DNA of 64,000 nucleotides from Pseudomonadota bacterium (GTDB taxonomy: Bacteria > Desulfobacterota > Desulfovibrionia > Desulfovibrionales > Desulfovibrionaceae), in assembly GCA_023411815.1 (NCBI GenBank), contig JAEYOJ010000066.1:1-64000 (forward strand), read 5' to 3'. Below, one piece after another: positions 16,834 to 25,767 of the stretch (the first letter of the stretch is position 1; every line of letters begins with the position of its first letter). The notes below the pieces were generated by a model. That model was not told the DNA's origin, did no database searches, and worked only from the letters and a program-made list of their open reading frames with translations. Made by a program: the position numbers and the translations under genes.

Positions 16834-16868
16834 GCCGGCTCGCAGGCGCAAGGGGCCTGCGAGCCGGC
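16834..16868 (-). terminator. Strong hairpin between aor and the downstream gene
   Basis: CCGGCTCGCAGGC / GCCTGCGAGCCGG, a perfect 13-bp stem extendable by one pair, with a 7-base loop. It sits 8 bases after the aor stop with no T tract. It may terminate, attenuate or protect the 3' end of the aor message. Confidence 0.6.
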
Positions 16869-16876
16869 TCCATGAA

Positions 16877-18613
16877 TTAGAAGTTGTAGACGCTGTCCAA
16901 CTCCTGATCAGACACGTCGAAGACGACGTTGTGAGGAGCCAGGGGCTCGCGGGTGAAGTAGCGCGGCAGCCTGTCGTGGGCCTTGGTGAAGCCGGCCTTT
17001 TCGTTGAATTCGCGCTCCAGCTTGAGGATCTTCTTGCCCAGCGCCACCACGTCGTCGCCTGTCAGGGACAGGCCGTACATGGCATTGATGGAGTCGACCA
17101 TGGCCTGGAACGTCTCGGGCTGATCCAGAATGGCGAAAGCGATGAACAGGCAGTAGCCCGTGGAGTCCAGAGCGGCCGTGGCGATCTGCAGATTGCGAGA
17201 CAGCTCGGCCTGGCCGGCGGGCTTGAGTGGGTCGACGTCGCCGCCGACCTTGAGGATGTTGGTGGCCACGGCGTAACCGGCGGTATGGTCGGCGCCCTGG
17301 GTCGTGGTTGCGTAAGTCACGCCGATGCCCTTAACCGCGCGCGGATCGTAGGCAGGCATGGCCTGTCCCTTGACTACAGGGGCGCGCTCAAGGCCGAAGC
17401 ATTTGGCCGTGACAGCCGCTCCGGCGCCGAGAATGCGCCCGAGCGGGGTACCCTTGCCGGCCTCGTCCACGAGCCTCTGGGCTCCCTCGGCATCGCCGAA
17501 CTTGATCAGTCCGGCCTCCATGGCCACGCCGATGGTTACGCCCATCTCGATCGTGTCGAAGCCATAGTTGTCATCCATGAAGTCGAGCCTGGCGATGGAG
17601 TCCAGATCGCAGATGCCGCAGTTGCCGCCATGAGCCCAGACAGTCTCGTACTCGGGCTGCTTGGTGACGTAGTGGCCGTCCTTGTCATGGTAGATGCCGG
17701 AGCACTGAATGGCGCAGCCGCGGTGACAGCCGTGGGTGGCCAGGCCGCCGCGCTTGGTCTCCAGGTCGGCCTGCACCTCGCCGGAGATCTTGTCGGCGTG
17801 CTTGTAGCGGCCTTCCTTGAAGTTGTAGGTCGGGTAGCCGCCGGCCTCGTTGAGCACGTTGGTCAGAATGTTGGTGCCGTAGGCGGGCAGGCCCTGGCCG
17901 GTGACGGCGTGGCCCTTGAGGCCCTCGACGAACTTGCGGTTGGCGTCCTTGAACTTGTCCGGGTCAGCGGGCTGGCGCATCTTCGTGCCCTCGGCATTGA
18001 CCACGATGGCCTTGATGCCCTTGGAGCCCATGACCGCTCCGACGCCTCCGCGCCCTGCGTGGCGGGTGGGGCGGAACTCCACGTCGGTCACGGCGATGGT
18101 CGAGTTGGCCATGCGCATCTCGCCCGCGGTGCCGATGGAGATGAGCGAAACCTTGTCCCCGAAGCGAGGCCTGATCTTTTCGACCAGATCGTAGTTGGGC
18201 AGCATGCGGTAATCGTTGGCCTTCTCGATTTTCACGCCGCCGCCGTCCACGACGACCATGTACAGGTCGTCACCCTGCCGCTCGCCCTCGATGATGATTG
18301 CGGCGTACCCCAGACGGCCCAGGGCCTGCGCGGCGGTTCCGCCGGAGTTGGCTTCCTTGATGGTGCCCGTGAGCGGGCTTTTGCAGCCCACTGAAATGCG
18401 TCCGGAAGACGAGGCCGCCGATCCGCTCATGAGACCGGGGGCGATGACCAGCTTGTTTTCGGGTCCCAGAGGATGGCAGTCGGGCGGAACCTCTTTGTAC
18501 ACCACGGTGGTGGTCAAAGCGCGCCCGCCAAGGCCAGCGTATTCTCCCACGGACTCAACGCGAGCCGTCGGACCCCCAGCCGCTCCCACATCAATGCGCA
18601 AGATCTTGTCCAT
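16877..18613 (-). CDS. aor: Tungsten-dependent aldehyde:ferredoxin oxidoreductase
   Basis: Oxidises aldehydes such as acetaldehyde to the acid with ferredoxin as acceptor, using a tungsten bis-pterin and one [4Fe-4S] cluster, in the cytoplasm. The 578-residue product has the N-terminal AOR domain (YAGLGGRALTTTVVYKEVPPDCHPLGPENKL region), the pterin-binding RHAGRGGVGAVMGSKGIKA near residue 185, and cluster cysteines in HGCHRGCAIQC and GGNCGICDLDS. TIEMGVTIGVAMEAG and TTQGADHTAGYA follow in the pterin/C-terminal domains. AGGAG precedes the ATG. It lies directly downstream of the Flx-Hdr genes, consistent with ethanol oxidation through acetaldehyde. Confidence 0.93.
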   Translation of the reverse strand: MDKILRIDVGAAGGPTARVESVGEYAGLGGRALTTTVVYKEVPPDCHPLGPENKLVIAPGLMSGSAASSSGRISVGCKSPLTGTIKEANSGGTAAQALGRLGYAAIIIEGERQGDDLYMVVVDGGGVKIEKANDYRMLPNYDLVEKIRPRFGDKVSLISIGTAGEMRMANSTIAVTDVEFRPTRHAGRGGVGAVMGSKGIKAIVVNAEGTKMRQPADPDKFKDANRKFVEGLKGHAVTGQGLPAYGTNILTNVLNEAGGYPTYNFKEGRYKHADKISGEVQADLETKRGGLATHGCHRGCAIQCSGIYHDKDGHYVTKQPEYETVWAHGGNCGICDLDSIARLDFMDDNYGFDTIEMGVTIGVAMEAGLIKFGDAEGAQRLVDEAGKGTPLGRILGAGAAVTAKCFGLERAPVVKGQAMPAYDPRAVKGIGVTYATTTQGADHTAGYAVATNILKVGGDVDPLKPAGQAELSRNLQIATAALDSTGYCLFIAFAILDQPETFQAMVDSINAMYGLSLTGDDVVALGKKILKLEREFNEKAGFTKAHDRLPRYFTREPLAPHNVVFDVSDQELDSVYNF

Positions 18614-18715
18614 AACACTCTCCTGACCGGTGTTGGGAAAAGCCGCAATCGACGTGCGCCTCACGTATGCGCATTCGATTGCTCTGCCGAGCCGATATTC
18701 CTACATCCTCACGGG

Positions 18716-19192
18716 CTAGCGTCGCAGCCTGGCGCGAAGCAGGCGGAGGTGTGAACGTTCTTCATCGATACAGTGTTGCACGAATGCCTTCTCGGCATCG
18801 GGCACCAGCTCGCGCATTTCGTTGAAGAACAGGATGGTGTCCTTTTCGAAACTCATGGCCATTCGTACCGCGGCTGCCTCGTCCTCGGCCTCGGACATCA
18901 ACTTCTCGGCATACTCGCCGCTGAACAGCGCATGAGAATCGAGGAGGGCCGCAAGATATTCGGCATACTCCTCGTTGGTGCTCCAGGCTGGCAGCTCCAC
19001 GGGATCCAACCTCTTGGCAAGATCTTCGAAGAGCTTCCGATGCTTGGCTTCCTCGCCGGCAAAGAACTTGAAGAACTCCTGGGTTTCGGGTTTTTGGGCC
19101 TTGGCCGCCACCCGCAGGTAGAATTCCTGTCCCCGGTTTTCGATCTCAATGGCAGCTTTCGCGATTTCGCCTGCTGTAAAGAACTGGGCCAT
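18716..19192 (-). CDS. Ferritin-like di-iron protein (rubrerythrin-related)
   Basis: A 158-residue four-helix protein of the ferritin/rubrerythrin superfamily (COG1633). Di-iron ligand patterns are visible: EIENRGQEFY near residue 16, EEAKH near 48, and DEERSH near 145. The rubredoxin-like C-terminal domain of true rubrerythrins is absent. It probably acts in peroxide or iron handling. It lies between DUF4242 and aor on the same strand with short gaps. Confidence 0.85.
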   Translation of the reverse strand: MAQFFTAGEIAKAAIEIENRGQEFYLRVAAKAQKPETQEFFKFFAGEEAKHRKLFEDLAKRLDPVELPAWSTNEEYAEYLAALLDSHALFSGEYAEKLMSEAEDEAAAVRMAMSFEKDTILFFNEMRELVPDAEKAFVQHCIDEERSHLRLLRARLRR

Positions 19193-19215
19193 GCCTGTCC
19201 TCCGTACGATGAACG

Positions 19216-19491
19216 CTAACCTTCAGCCGTGGTTGGATTGATGACCGACTTGACCTCGTTGATCTCATCGGCCGGGAATCCGCCCTTGCGGGCGTGCTCC
19301 TCGATGAGTTGCCTGTTGGGCGCGATGTATACGCAGTAGATCTTGTCGGGAGTCACGAAACTCTCGACCCATTGGATATCCGTCCCAAGCTCCTTGAGGA
19401 TGCCGCAGGATTTGCGGGAGATGGCGTTCAGCTCAGCTTCGTCGAGGTCTCCGGCTCCCTTGATGGCGCGTTCGATGACATACTTGGGCAT
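19216..19491 (-). CDS. DUF4242 (SCO4226-like) small protein
   Basis: A 91-residue alpha/beta protein of the DUF4242 family: PKYVIERAIKGAGDL at the N-terminus, then WVESFVTPDKIYCVYIAPN and IEEHARKGGFPADEI. Some members bind nickel; the biological role is not established. It begins 15 bases after flxA and is followed 23 bases later by the ferritin-like gene, so it belongs to the same transcript. Confidence 0.85.
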   Translation of the reverse strand: MPKYVIERAIKGAGDLDEAELNAISRKSCGILKELGTDIQWVESFVTPDKIYCVYIAPNRQLIEEHARKGGFPADEINEVKSVINPTTAEG

Positions 19492-19506
19492 GGACTCCTC
19501 TCCTGG

Positions 19507-20343
19507 CTAGAGTTCGTTGGGGAGTTCCTTTAGCTGCGCGTAGCTGAACACGGGTCCGTCCACGCACACGTACTTCGTGCCGATGTTGCAGCGCCCGCAG
19601 ATGCCCACGCCGCACTTCATGCGCTTCTCCAGCGTGGTGATGATCTGCTCGTCCTTGAAGCCGAGCTTCTTGAGCGCCTGCAGGGTGAACTTGATCATGA
19701 TGGGCGGGCCGCAGGTAATGGCCACGGAGTTCTCGGCCGGGGGCTCCATCTCCAGCAGAACGTTGGGGATGAGGCCGACCTTGTGCTCCCAGCCCTGGGC
19801 CGGGTTGTCGATGGTCAGGGTCGTCTTGAGGTCGTCACGACCCAGCCAGTCCGGCAACTCGTACTTGAAGGCCATGTCCACGGGCGAGCGGGCGCCGTAG
19901 AGCAGGGTGATGTTGCCGTAGTCGGCGCGGTTGTCGAGCATGAATAGCATGAGCGTGCGCAGGGGGGCCATGCCGATGCCGCCGCCGATGAACACGATGT
20001 CCTTGCCCTTCATGTCCTGGTAGGGGAACCAGTTGCCGAGCGGCGCGCGCACCCCGACCTGGTCCCCGGCGTTCAGCGAGTGCAGTCTTGCCGTGACCTC
20101 GCCGGCGCGCATGACGCTGAACTGGAGGTACTCCTTGCGAGTGGGCGGGGAGTTGATGACGAAGGTCGCCTCGCCTGTGCCGAATACGGAGAGCTGGCCC
20201 ACCTGGCCGGGCTCGAAGTGGAAGTCCTTCATGCGCTGCTCGTTGTTGAGCACGACCCGGAAAGTCTTGATGGTCGGAGTCTCCTGCACGGTTTCGATGA
20301 TGGTGGCCATTTCCGGCAGGTAGAGGTTGGGCATTTCCGTCAT
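19507..20343 (-). CDS. flxA: FlxA: FAD/NAD(H)-binding subunit of the Flx-Hdr complex
   Basis: A 278-residue flavoprotein of the dihydroorotate dehydrogenase electron-transfer (PyrK/AsrB-like) family, expected to take electrons from NADH. It has an FAD-binding region (FHFEPGQVGQLSVFG), a nucleotide motif IVFIGGGIGMAPLRTLML near residue 120, and CGPP. A C-terminal [2Fe-2S] site is present: CGVGICGRCNIGTKYVC near residue 245. Its ATG overlaps the flxB stop (TAATG). In Desulfovibrio vulgaris the flxABCD-hdrABC genes are known to support ethanol metabolism and NADH turnover. Confidence 0.9.
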   Translation of the reverse strand: MTEMPNLYLPEMATIIETVQETPTIKTFRVVLNNEQRMKDFHFEPGQVGQLSVFGTGEATFVINSPPTRKEYLQFSVMRAGEVTARLHSLNAGDQVGVRAPLGNWFPYQDMKGKDIVFIGGGIGMAPLRTLMLFMLDNRADYGNITLLYGARSPVDMAFKYELPDWLGRDDLKTTLTIDNPAQGWEHKVGLIPNVLLEMEPPAENSVAITCGPPIMIKFTLQALKKLGFKDEQIITTLEKRMKCGVGICGRCNIGTKYVCVDGPVFSYAQLKELPNEL

Positions 20344-21425
20344 TAATTGGCTCCTTGCGGCTCGGCGGATTCCTCGGCCTTGGGCGCAGCCTCGATGGCC
20401 TGGGTCACTATCTCGCGGATATCCACGCTCACCGGGCAGCTCTTGATGCAACGGCCGCAGCCGCAGCAGGCGATGGCGCCCTTGTGGATCAACGGATAAT
20501 AGCTGAACTTGTGTCCGACCCGGTTCTTGAGCCGGTGAGCCTTGGTCGGCCTGGGGTTGTGCCCGCTGGCTTCCAGGGTGAACTGGTAGGACATGCAGTT
20601 GTCCCAGGAGCGCATGCGTACGCCCTTCATGCCCGCTTCCTCGTCGGTGATGCTGAAGCAGTAGCAGGTCGGGCAGAGATACGTGCATGCTCCGCAGCTG
20701 ATGCACTTGGCCGAGACGGCCTCCCAGAAGCTCATGTCGTCGAAGCGGGCCATGAGCGCCTCGGGCGAGCCGGCGAACTCGGGCGCGGGAGGCAGGCTCT
20801 CGGCGGCCTTGGCCTTGACGCGCTCGGCCTGGGCCAGCTTGTCGCCCGCTTCGGAGAGCAGGGGGCTCTTCAGCAGTTCCTCGCCCTTGGGCGAGACGGC
20901 CTCCAGCACGTATCCGCCTGCCACCGGGGTCATGAGCGCATCGGACCCGGCGGTGTCGGCCGGTCCGCTGCCCACGGCATGGCAGAAACAGGTGCTTGAA
21001 GTGTCCGGACAGGCCAGGGTGACGAAAGCCGTGGCTTCACGCCGGGCGACATAGTAGGCGTCACGCGTCTTGGCCGAATCGTAGACCCGGTCGAAGACGA
21101 GAAAGCCTCTGGCGTCACAGGGACGGCAGCCGAACACCAGCGCCGGCTCGGGCTTGGCTGGCTCTTCCAGCTTCACGCTCGTCTTGCCGGGGTTTTCGGG
21201 GTCCTTGACATAAGTAAACCGGAACAGCTTCTCGCTGGCCGGAAAGACCGCCTTCTTGGGCGACTCGGTGGCCTGCCGGTCGAGCACGGGCTTGGCGCCT
21301 TCATGCCAGGGCTTGAAGACGACAGCGTCCCCATCCTTCTGCGGCACGAGCACCTTGCGCCCCTTGGCCAGCTCGCCCAGCCAGGCGTCCAGATCGGCTT
21401 CTTTCAGAAACTTGGCCTGGGCCAT
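20343..21425 (-). CDS. flxB: FlxB: iron-sulfur subunit of the Flx-Hdr complex
   Basis: A 360-residue protein related to anaerobic sulfite reductase subunit A. The N-terminal half carries GCRPCDARGF near residue 110 and CFCHAVGSGP near 145. The C-terminal half has two ferredoxin-type sites, CISCGACTYLCPTCYC near 245 and CCGCGRCIKSCPVSVD near 330. The start overlaps the flxC stop as TGATG, with AGGGG six bases upstream; a methionine two codons earlier is the alternative. It links flavin-held electrons in FlxA to the rest of the complex. Confidence 0.88.
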   Translation of the reverse strand: MAQAKFLKEADLDAWLGELAKGRKVLVPQKDGDAVVFKPWHEGAKPVLDRQATESPKKAVFPASEKLFRFTYVKDPENPGKTSVKLEEPAKPEPALVFGCRPCDARGFLVFDRVYDSAKTRDAYYVARREATAFVTLACPDTSSTCFCHAVGSGPADTAGSDALMTPVAGGYVLEAVSPKGEELLKSPLLSEAGDKLAQAERVKAKAAESLPPAPEFAGSPEALMARFDDMSFWEAVSAKCISCGACTYLCPTCYCFSITDEEAGMKGVRMRSWDNCMSYQFTLEASGHNPRPTKAHRLKNRVGHKFSYYPLIHKGAIACCGCGRCIKSCPVSVDIREIVTQAIEAAPKAEESAEPQGAN

Positions 21426-22381
21426 CACCATCCCCTCTCATTGATATTCTCTTCCTCGACCTTGAAGGACTGCAGCGGCGGACAGGCATTGGGGTCCACC
21501 CCGGCCTCATAGTCGAAGAGTTCCCTGATTTCCTTGTTGAGCTTGCGCTTGAGGGCCAGCAGCGGGATATCCACCGGACAGGCCCGCTGGCACTCGCCGC
21601 ACTCGGTGCAGCGTCCGGCCAAGTGCTGGGCGTGGATCATCTGGAACATCCACTTGTCGCCCAAGTTGTCCGCCTGGCTGATCCAGTGCGGGTCCCGGCT
21701 CTGCGCCACGCAGTGGTCGCGGCACACGCACAGGGGGCAGGCGTTGCGGCAGGCGTAGCAGCGGATGCAGCGCTGCATCTCGCGCTGCCAGTGCGCTTGG
21801 CGTTCCTCTATGCTCTGGGCCTCGAAGGACTCCACGTCCGCGTAGTCGTCCCGCTCCACGCTGGCCGGCAGGGGCTCGCCGACGAACACGTCCGAGATCA
21901 GGGCGTTGTGATACCTGCAGCGGCCGCACTTGTCCGCGGCGACCTCGGCCAAAGGCAGGCTGTGCCGCTTGCCACCGGCCGTGACCACCACGTTGTCGCC
22001 CTCGATGGATACCTCGCCGACCTTGTCCAGGTCGCCCACGGCGCGGCGGACCTTGGCCATGTCGATGACGCCCGCGCAGGGCGCGCCGAAGATGACCAGT
22101 TCCTCGCGCTTGACCAGCTTCTCCTGCAGCAGTTGGACGACCGAGCGGCTGTCGCAGCCCTTGACCACGACGCCGATCTTCTTGCCCTTGAGACCGGGCA
22201 GGTAGGTGGCCGGGTTGTGCACATTGAGCGGCCCCCACAGGAGCTTGTCCACGTCCTTCTCGCAACGCATGAACAGCGGCGTCGCGTGCAGCGCGTCGAA
22301 GCCGGGGCCCCAGCCGATGACCAAGTCCAGCTCGGACAGCTTCGCCTTGATGGCGGATTTCAGTTCTTCAAGAACGGACAC
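21425..22381 (-). CDS. flxC: FlxC: iron-sulfur subunit of the Flx-Hdr complex
   Basis: A 318-residue protein with an N-terminal segment like F420-reducing hydrogenase beta proteins (LVIGWGPGFDALHATPLFM; GVVVKGCDSRSVVQLLQEK). It also has cluster-binding sites CGRCRYHN, CIRCYACRNACPLCVC and CTECGECQRACPVDIP. Its spacing to flxD is 46 bases and it overlaps flxB by one base. Together with FlxB it forms the iron-sulfur relay between NADH dehydrogenase and heterodisulfide-reductase-like modules. Confidence 0.88.
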   Translation of the reverse strand: MSVLEELKSAIKAKLSELDLVIGWGPGFDALHATPLFMRCEKDVDKLLWGPLNVHNPATYLPGLKGKKIGVVVKGCDSRSVVQLLQEKLVKREELVIFGAPCAGVIDMAKVRRAVGDLDKVGEVSIEGDNVVVTAGGKRHSLPLAEVAADKCGRCRYHNALISDVFVGEPLPASVERDDYADVESFEAQSIEERQAHWQREMQRCIRCYACRNACPLCVCRDHCVAQSRDPHWISQADNLGDKWMFQMIHAQHLAGRCTECGECQRACPVDIPLLALKRKLNKEIRELFDYEAGVDPNACPPLQSFKVEEENINERGW

Positions 22382-22427
22382 GTCCGTTTTCCTCCTTGGA
22401 ATAAACGGGGGCAGGCGACCTTGCCGC

Positions 22428-22889
22428 CTATCCCGCGCTCTGCTCTGCTTCCTGGGGCGCCTGAGTCATGCGGCACATATTCGGGGCCGGGCCCAGGGCA
22501 TGGATCTGCTCGGTGAACTTGGTCACGACGGTTTGCCAGCGCTGGCCTTCCGAGGCCGAGACCCAGGTATACTCGAACCGCTTGGGGTCGATGCCCAGGG
22601 TCGGCAGGAATCGCTTGAGCACCTCCAGCCTCCGCCGAGCGTAGAAATTGCCTTGGGAGTAGTGACAGTCCCGCGGATGGCAGCCAGACACGAGCACACC
22701 GTCGGCTCCGCCCATGAGCGCCTTGACCACGAACAGCGGGTCGATGCGCCCGGAGCAGGGCACGCGGATGATGCGCAGGTCCGTGGGCTGGGTGAAGCGG
22801 CCGACTCCGGCCGTGTCCGCTCCTCCGTAGGAGCACCAGTTGCACAGGAACCCGACTATTCGAAGTTCACTTCCAGCGCCTGCTGGCAT
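22428..22889 (-). CDS. flxD: FlxD: MvhD-like [2Fe-2S] protein
   Basis: A 153-residue MvhD-family protein that bridges the Flx module to HdrA. The family pattern is clear: IVGFLCNWCSYGGAD, then RIIRVPCSGRIDPLFVVKAL, then DGVLVSGCHPRDCHYSQGN. The chosen ATG lies inside the end of hdrA (34-base overlap), with GGAGG about 10 bases upstream; no in-frame start lies closer. In methanogens and sulfate reducers MvhD delivers electrons to HdrA. It is one unit of the single-strand flx-hdr operon. Confidence 0.9.
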   Translation of the reverse strand: MPAGAGSELRIVGFLCNWCSYGGADTAGVGRFTQPTDLRIIRVPCSGRIDPLFVVKALMGGADGVLVSGCHPRDCHYSQGNFYARRRLEVLKRFLPTLGIDPKRFEYTWVSASEGQRWQTVVTKFTEQIHALGPAPNMCRMTQAPQEAEQSAG

Positions 22890-24835
22890 AACGCATTGAC
22901 CTCCGCGAGGATCTGGTTGTCGGTGAAGTGCTGCAACTGAATGGCGCCCTGGGGACAGGTGGCCGTGCAGATGCCGCAGCCCTGGCAGACGGTCTCGATG
23001 ACCTGCGCCTTGGGCTGGCCACGGAAATCGACCGCTTCGATGGCCCCGAAGGGGCAGGTGGCGATGCACTTGCCGCAGCCGATGCAGCGCTTGATGTCCA
23101 CCATGGACACCTGTGGATCGGACTCCAGCTGGTTGCGGGAGAACAGGCTCAGGACCTTGGCCGCCGCCGCGCTGCCCTGGCCCACCGAGGACGGGATGTC
23201 CTTGGGACCCTGGCAGGAGCCGGCCAGATATACGCCCGCCGTGTTGGTCTCCACTGGCTTCAGCTTGGGATGGCTTTCCATGAAGAAGCCGTAGGTGTCG
23301 TAGGATATGCGCAGTTTTTCGGCAAGTTCCGGCGAGCCCTTGGACGCCTCGGCGCCCACGGCGAGCACCACCAGGTCGGCCTCGACCTCCACCTGCGTGC
23401 CGAGCAGCGTATCGGCCCCGCGCACGATGTACTTGTCGCCTTGCGGGTAGATCATGGAAACGCGGCCGCGGATATACTTGGTCCCGTACTCCTCCATGGT
23501 CCGGCGGGTGAACTCGTCGTAGTTCTTACCCGGTGCGCGGATGTCCATGTAGAACACATAGGACTGGGAGTCCGGGATATGGTCCTTGGTCAGAATGGCC
23601 TGCTTGGCCGTGTACATGCAGCAGAAGCCGGAGCAGTACGGCCGACCCACGGACTTGTCGCGCGAGCCGACGCACTGCACGAAGACGACGGACTTCGGCT
23701 CCTTGCCGTCCGAGGGGCGCTTGATGTGTCCGCCCGTGGGGCCCGAGGCCGAGAGCAGTCGCTCGTACTGTATGGACGTGATGACGTCGGGGTAGCGTCC
23801 GCCGCCATACTCGCCGTATCGGGTGTAGTCGAACAGGTCGTAGCCCGTGGCCGCGATGATCGCGCCGACCTTCTCCTCCACGACCTCGTCCTTCTGGTCG
23901 TATTCGATGGCCCCGGTCGGGCAGACCTTGGCGCACACGCCGCATTTGCCCTTGATGAACTGGCGGCAGAACTCGGGATCGATCCTGGCTTTCTTCGGAA
24001 TGGCCTGCGGCGATGGAATGTTGATGGCCGTGGTTGTGCCGATCTGCTCGTTGAAGTCGTCCCTGGCTTTCTTGCTCGGACACTTCTCCATGCACAGGCC
24101 GCAGCCGGTGCAGGCATCCCAGTTCACGTAGCGGGCCTTGCGCCGTACCTTCACATTGAAGTTGCCCACGAAGCCGGACACGTTCTCGACTTCCGAGTAG
24201 GCGTACAGCGTGATGTTCGGGTGCTGCGAGACGTCGACCATCTTCGGACCAAGAATACAGCTCGAACAGTCCACGGTGGGGAAGGTCTTGTCGAGCTTGG
24301 CCATCTTGCCGCCGATGGTGGCCGAGCGCTCCACGAGCACGACCTCCAGGCCGCCTTCAGCCATGTCCAGCGCGGCCTGGATGCCGGCCACGCCGCCGCC
24401 GATGACCATGACCCGCTTGCAGATGTCGAACTTCTTGGCCGTCAGGGGTCTGTCGCGCCGGATTTTCTCCACCGCGATGCGCACGAGGTCCGTGGCCTTG
24501 CGCGTGTTGGCCTGCATGTCCTTGCCGATCCAGGAGACGTGCTCGCGGATATTGGCCATTTCAAACATATAGCGATTGAGCCCGGCCCGCTCCACGGTTC
24601 GGCGGAACGTAAGCTCGTGCATGCGCGGCGTACAGGAGGCCACCACGACGGCGTCAAGGCCGTGTTCCTTGATGGCCTCGGTTATGCCGACCTGTCCTGG
24701 TTCGGAGCAGGCGTACATGGTGTCGGTAGCGTAGGCCACCTCGGGCATTTGCCGCGCGGCCTCAGCCACCTTGGCCGTGTCGACCGTGCCGGCGATATTG
24801 CTGCCGCAGTGGCAGACGAAAACTCCGATCTTCAT
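22856..24835 (-). CDS. hdrA: HdrA: FAD/iron-sulfur subunit, likely bifurcating
   Basis: A 659-residue HdrA. The N-terminal VCHCGSNIAGTVD segment is followed by an FAD motif VIGGGVAGIQAALDMAEGG near residue 148. [4Fe-4S] sites include CTGCGLCMEKCPSKK, CGVCAKVCPTGAIEY, CIGCGKCIATCPFGAI and CQGCGICTATCPQGAI. HdrA flavins perform electron bifurcation in methanogens; for the Flx complex, bifurcation from NADH to ferredoxin and a disulfide acceptor (possibly DsrC) is proposed. No in-frame TGA suggesting selenocysteine was seen. Confidence 0.93.
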   Translation of the reverse strand: MKIGVFVCHCGSNIAGTVDTAKVAEAARQMPEVAYATDTMYACSEPGQVGITEAIKEHGLDAVVVASCTPRMHELTFRRTVERAGLNRYMFEMANIREHVSWIGKDMQANTRKATDLVRIAVEKIRRDRPLTAKKFDICKRVMVIGGGVAGIQAALDMAEGGLEVVLVERSATIGGKMAKLDKTFPTVDCSSCILGPKMVDVSQHPNITLYAYSEVENVSGFVGNFNVKVRRKARYVNWDACTGCGLCMEKCPSKKARDDFNEQIGTTTAINIPSPQAIPKKARIDPEFCRQFIKGKCGVCAKVCPTGAIEYDQKDEVVEEKVGAIIAATGYDLFDYTRYGEYGGGRYPDVITSIQYERLLSASGPTGGHIKRPSDGKEPKSVVFVQCVGSRDKSVGRPYCSGFCCMYTAKQAILTKDHIPDSQSYVFYMDIRAPGKNYDEFTRRTMEEYGTKYIRGRVSMIYPQGDKYIVRGADTLLGTQVEVEADLVVLAVGAEASKGSPELAEKLRISYDTYGFFMESHPKLKPVETNTAGVYLAGSCQGPKDIPSSVGQGSAAAAKVLSLFSRNQLESDPQVSMVDIKRCIGCGKCIATCPFGAIEAVDFRGQPKAQVIETVCQGCGICTATCPQGAIQLQHFTDNQILAEVNALCQQALEVNFE

Positions 24836-24864
24836 TGACGATCAACTCCTTCCGTCGGGGCGGA

Positions 24865-25767
24865 CTATTGATTTGCCGCGACCGGCTGCTTCTGGCCGAT
24901 CCGCGCTAATACTTCTTTAGGGCTTACGACGAGCTTGTGAAGCCCCAGGTCCGTCTCGGCCATGCCGAGGGCCACGCCGATGAGCTGAGTGTAATAGAAT
25001 ACCGGCAGGTTGTGCTTGGTCTTGGCGGCCATGTTTATCTGGCTCTGGCGCAGATCGAGGTTCATCTGGCACAAGGGACAGGCGGTGACGAATGCCTGGG
25101 CCTCGATCGACTCGGCCACGCGCAGCAGCTTGCCCGATAGGTGCGTGACGACATCCTTGCGCGCGACGCCGAAAGAGGCTCCACAGCACTCCACCTTCAA
25201 TGGGAACGGCGCGACTTCCGCGCCCAGGGCTTCCATGAGCCTGTCGATGGAGATGGGGTTCTCCGGATCGTCGAACTGCATCACCTCCGGCGGGCGGTTC
25301 ATGATGCAGCCGTAGTACGGAGCGAGGCGCAAGCCGGTGAGGGGCTTCCTGACCATGGCCTTCAGCCTGACCGGGCCGATGTCCTCGAAAATGACCTGCA
25401 GGACGGACTTGGCCTGAACGCCGCCCGTGAACGGGCGATCCAGGAGCTTGTTGACCTTGTCCCTGAAGCCGGGATCTTCCATCCTGTGTACGGCGGTCTT
25501 CAGGTTGGTCAGGCAGCTCGGACAGGGCGTGACGACCGTGTCGAACCCGGCGGCTTTGGCCAGTTCCAGGTTGCGGGCGGCCAGCGCGGCGGACAGCACA
25601 TGATCCACCGTGTGCGCGGGAGTCGAGCCGCAGCAGCTCCAGTCGGGAATATCGACAAGCTCAAGCCCCAGCGCCTTGCAGACCGCTCTGGTGGAAATCT
25701 CGTATTCGCTGGAAGTGCTCTGTCCGGAGCAGCCAGGATAATATGCGTACTTTGGGGCGAGGCTCAT
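24865..25767 (-). CDS. hdrB: HdrB: heterodisulfide reductase subunit B
   Basis: A 300-residue protein with two CCG domains, which bind the unusual cluster pair that reduces disulfides: WSCCGSTPAHT with upstream YYPGCSGQS near the N-terminus, and VECCGASFGVA near residue 195 with downstream CPLCQMN. Its ATG overlaps the hdrC stop (ATGA), so HdrB and HdrC are translated together, as expected for a tight complex. The physiological disulfide partner is probably a protein such as DsrC, not coenzyme M/B. Confidence 0.93.
   Translation of the reverse strand: MSLAPKYAYYPGCSGQSTSSEYEISTRAVCKALGLELVDIPDWSCCGSTPAHTVDHVLSAALAARNLELAKAAGFDTVVTPCPSCLTNLKTAVHRMEDPGFRDKVNKLLDRPFTGGVQAKSVLQVIFEDIGPVRLKAMVRKPLTGLRLAPYYGCIMNRPPEVMQFDDPENPISIDRLMEALGAEVAPFPLKVECCGASFGVARKDVVTHLSGKLLRVAESIEAQAFVTACPLCQMNLDLRQSQINMAAKTKHNLPVFYYTQLIGVALGMAETDLGLHKLVVSPKEVLARIGQKQPVAANQ

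Noticed and set aside
16748..18394. A 548-codon plus-strand open frame opposite aor
   Set aside because: Mirror frame of the aor coding strand; no motif or ribosome-binding site.
22928..24838. A 636-codon open frame antisense to hdrA
   Set aside because: GC-rich codon bias on the minus strand keeps the mirror frame open. It lacks domains and a ribosome-binding site, while hdrA has full cluster motifs.
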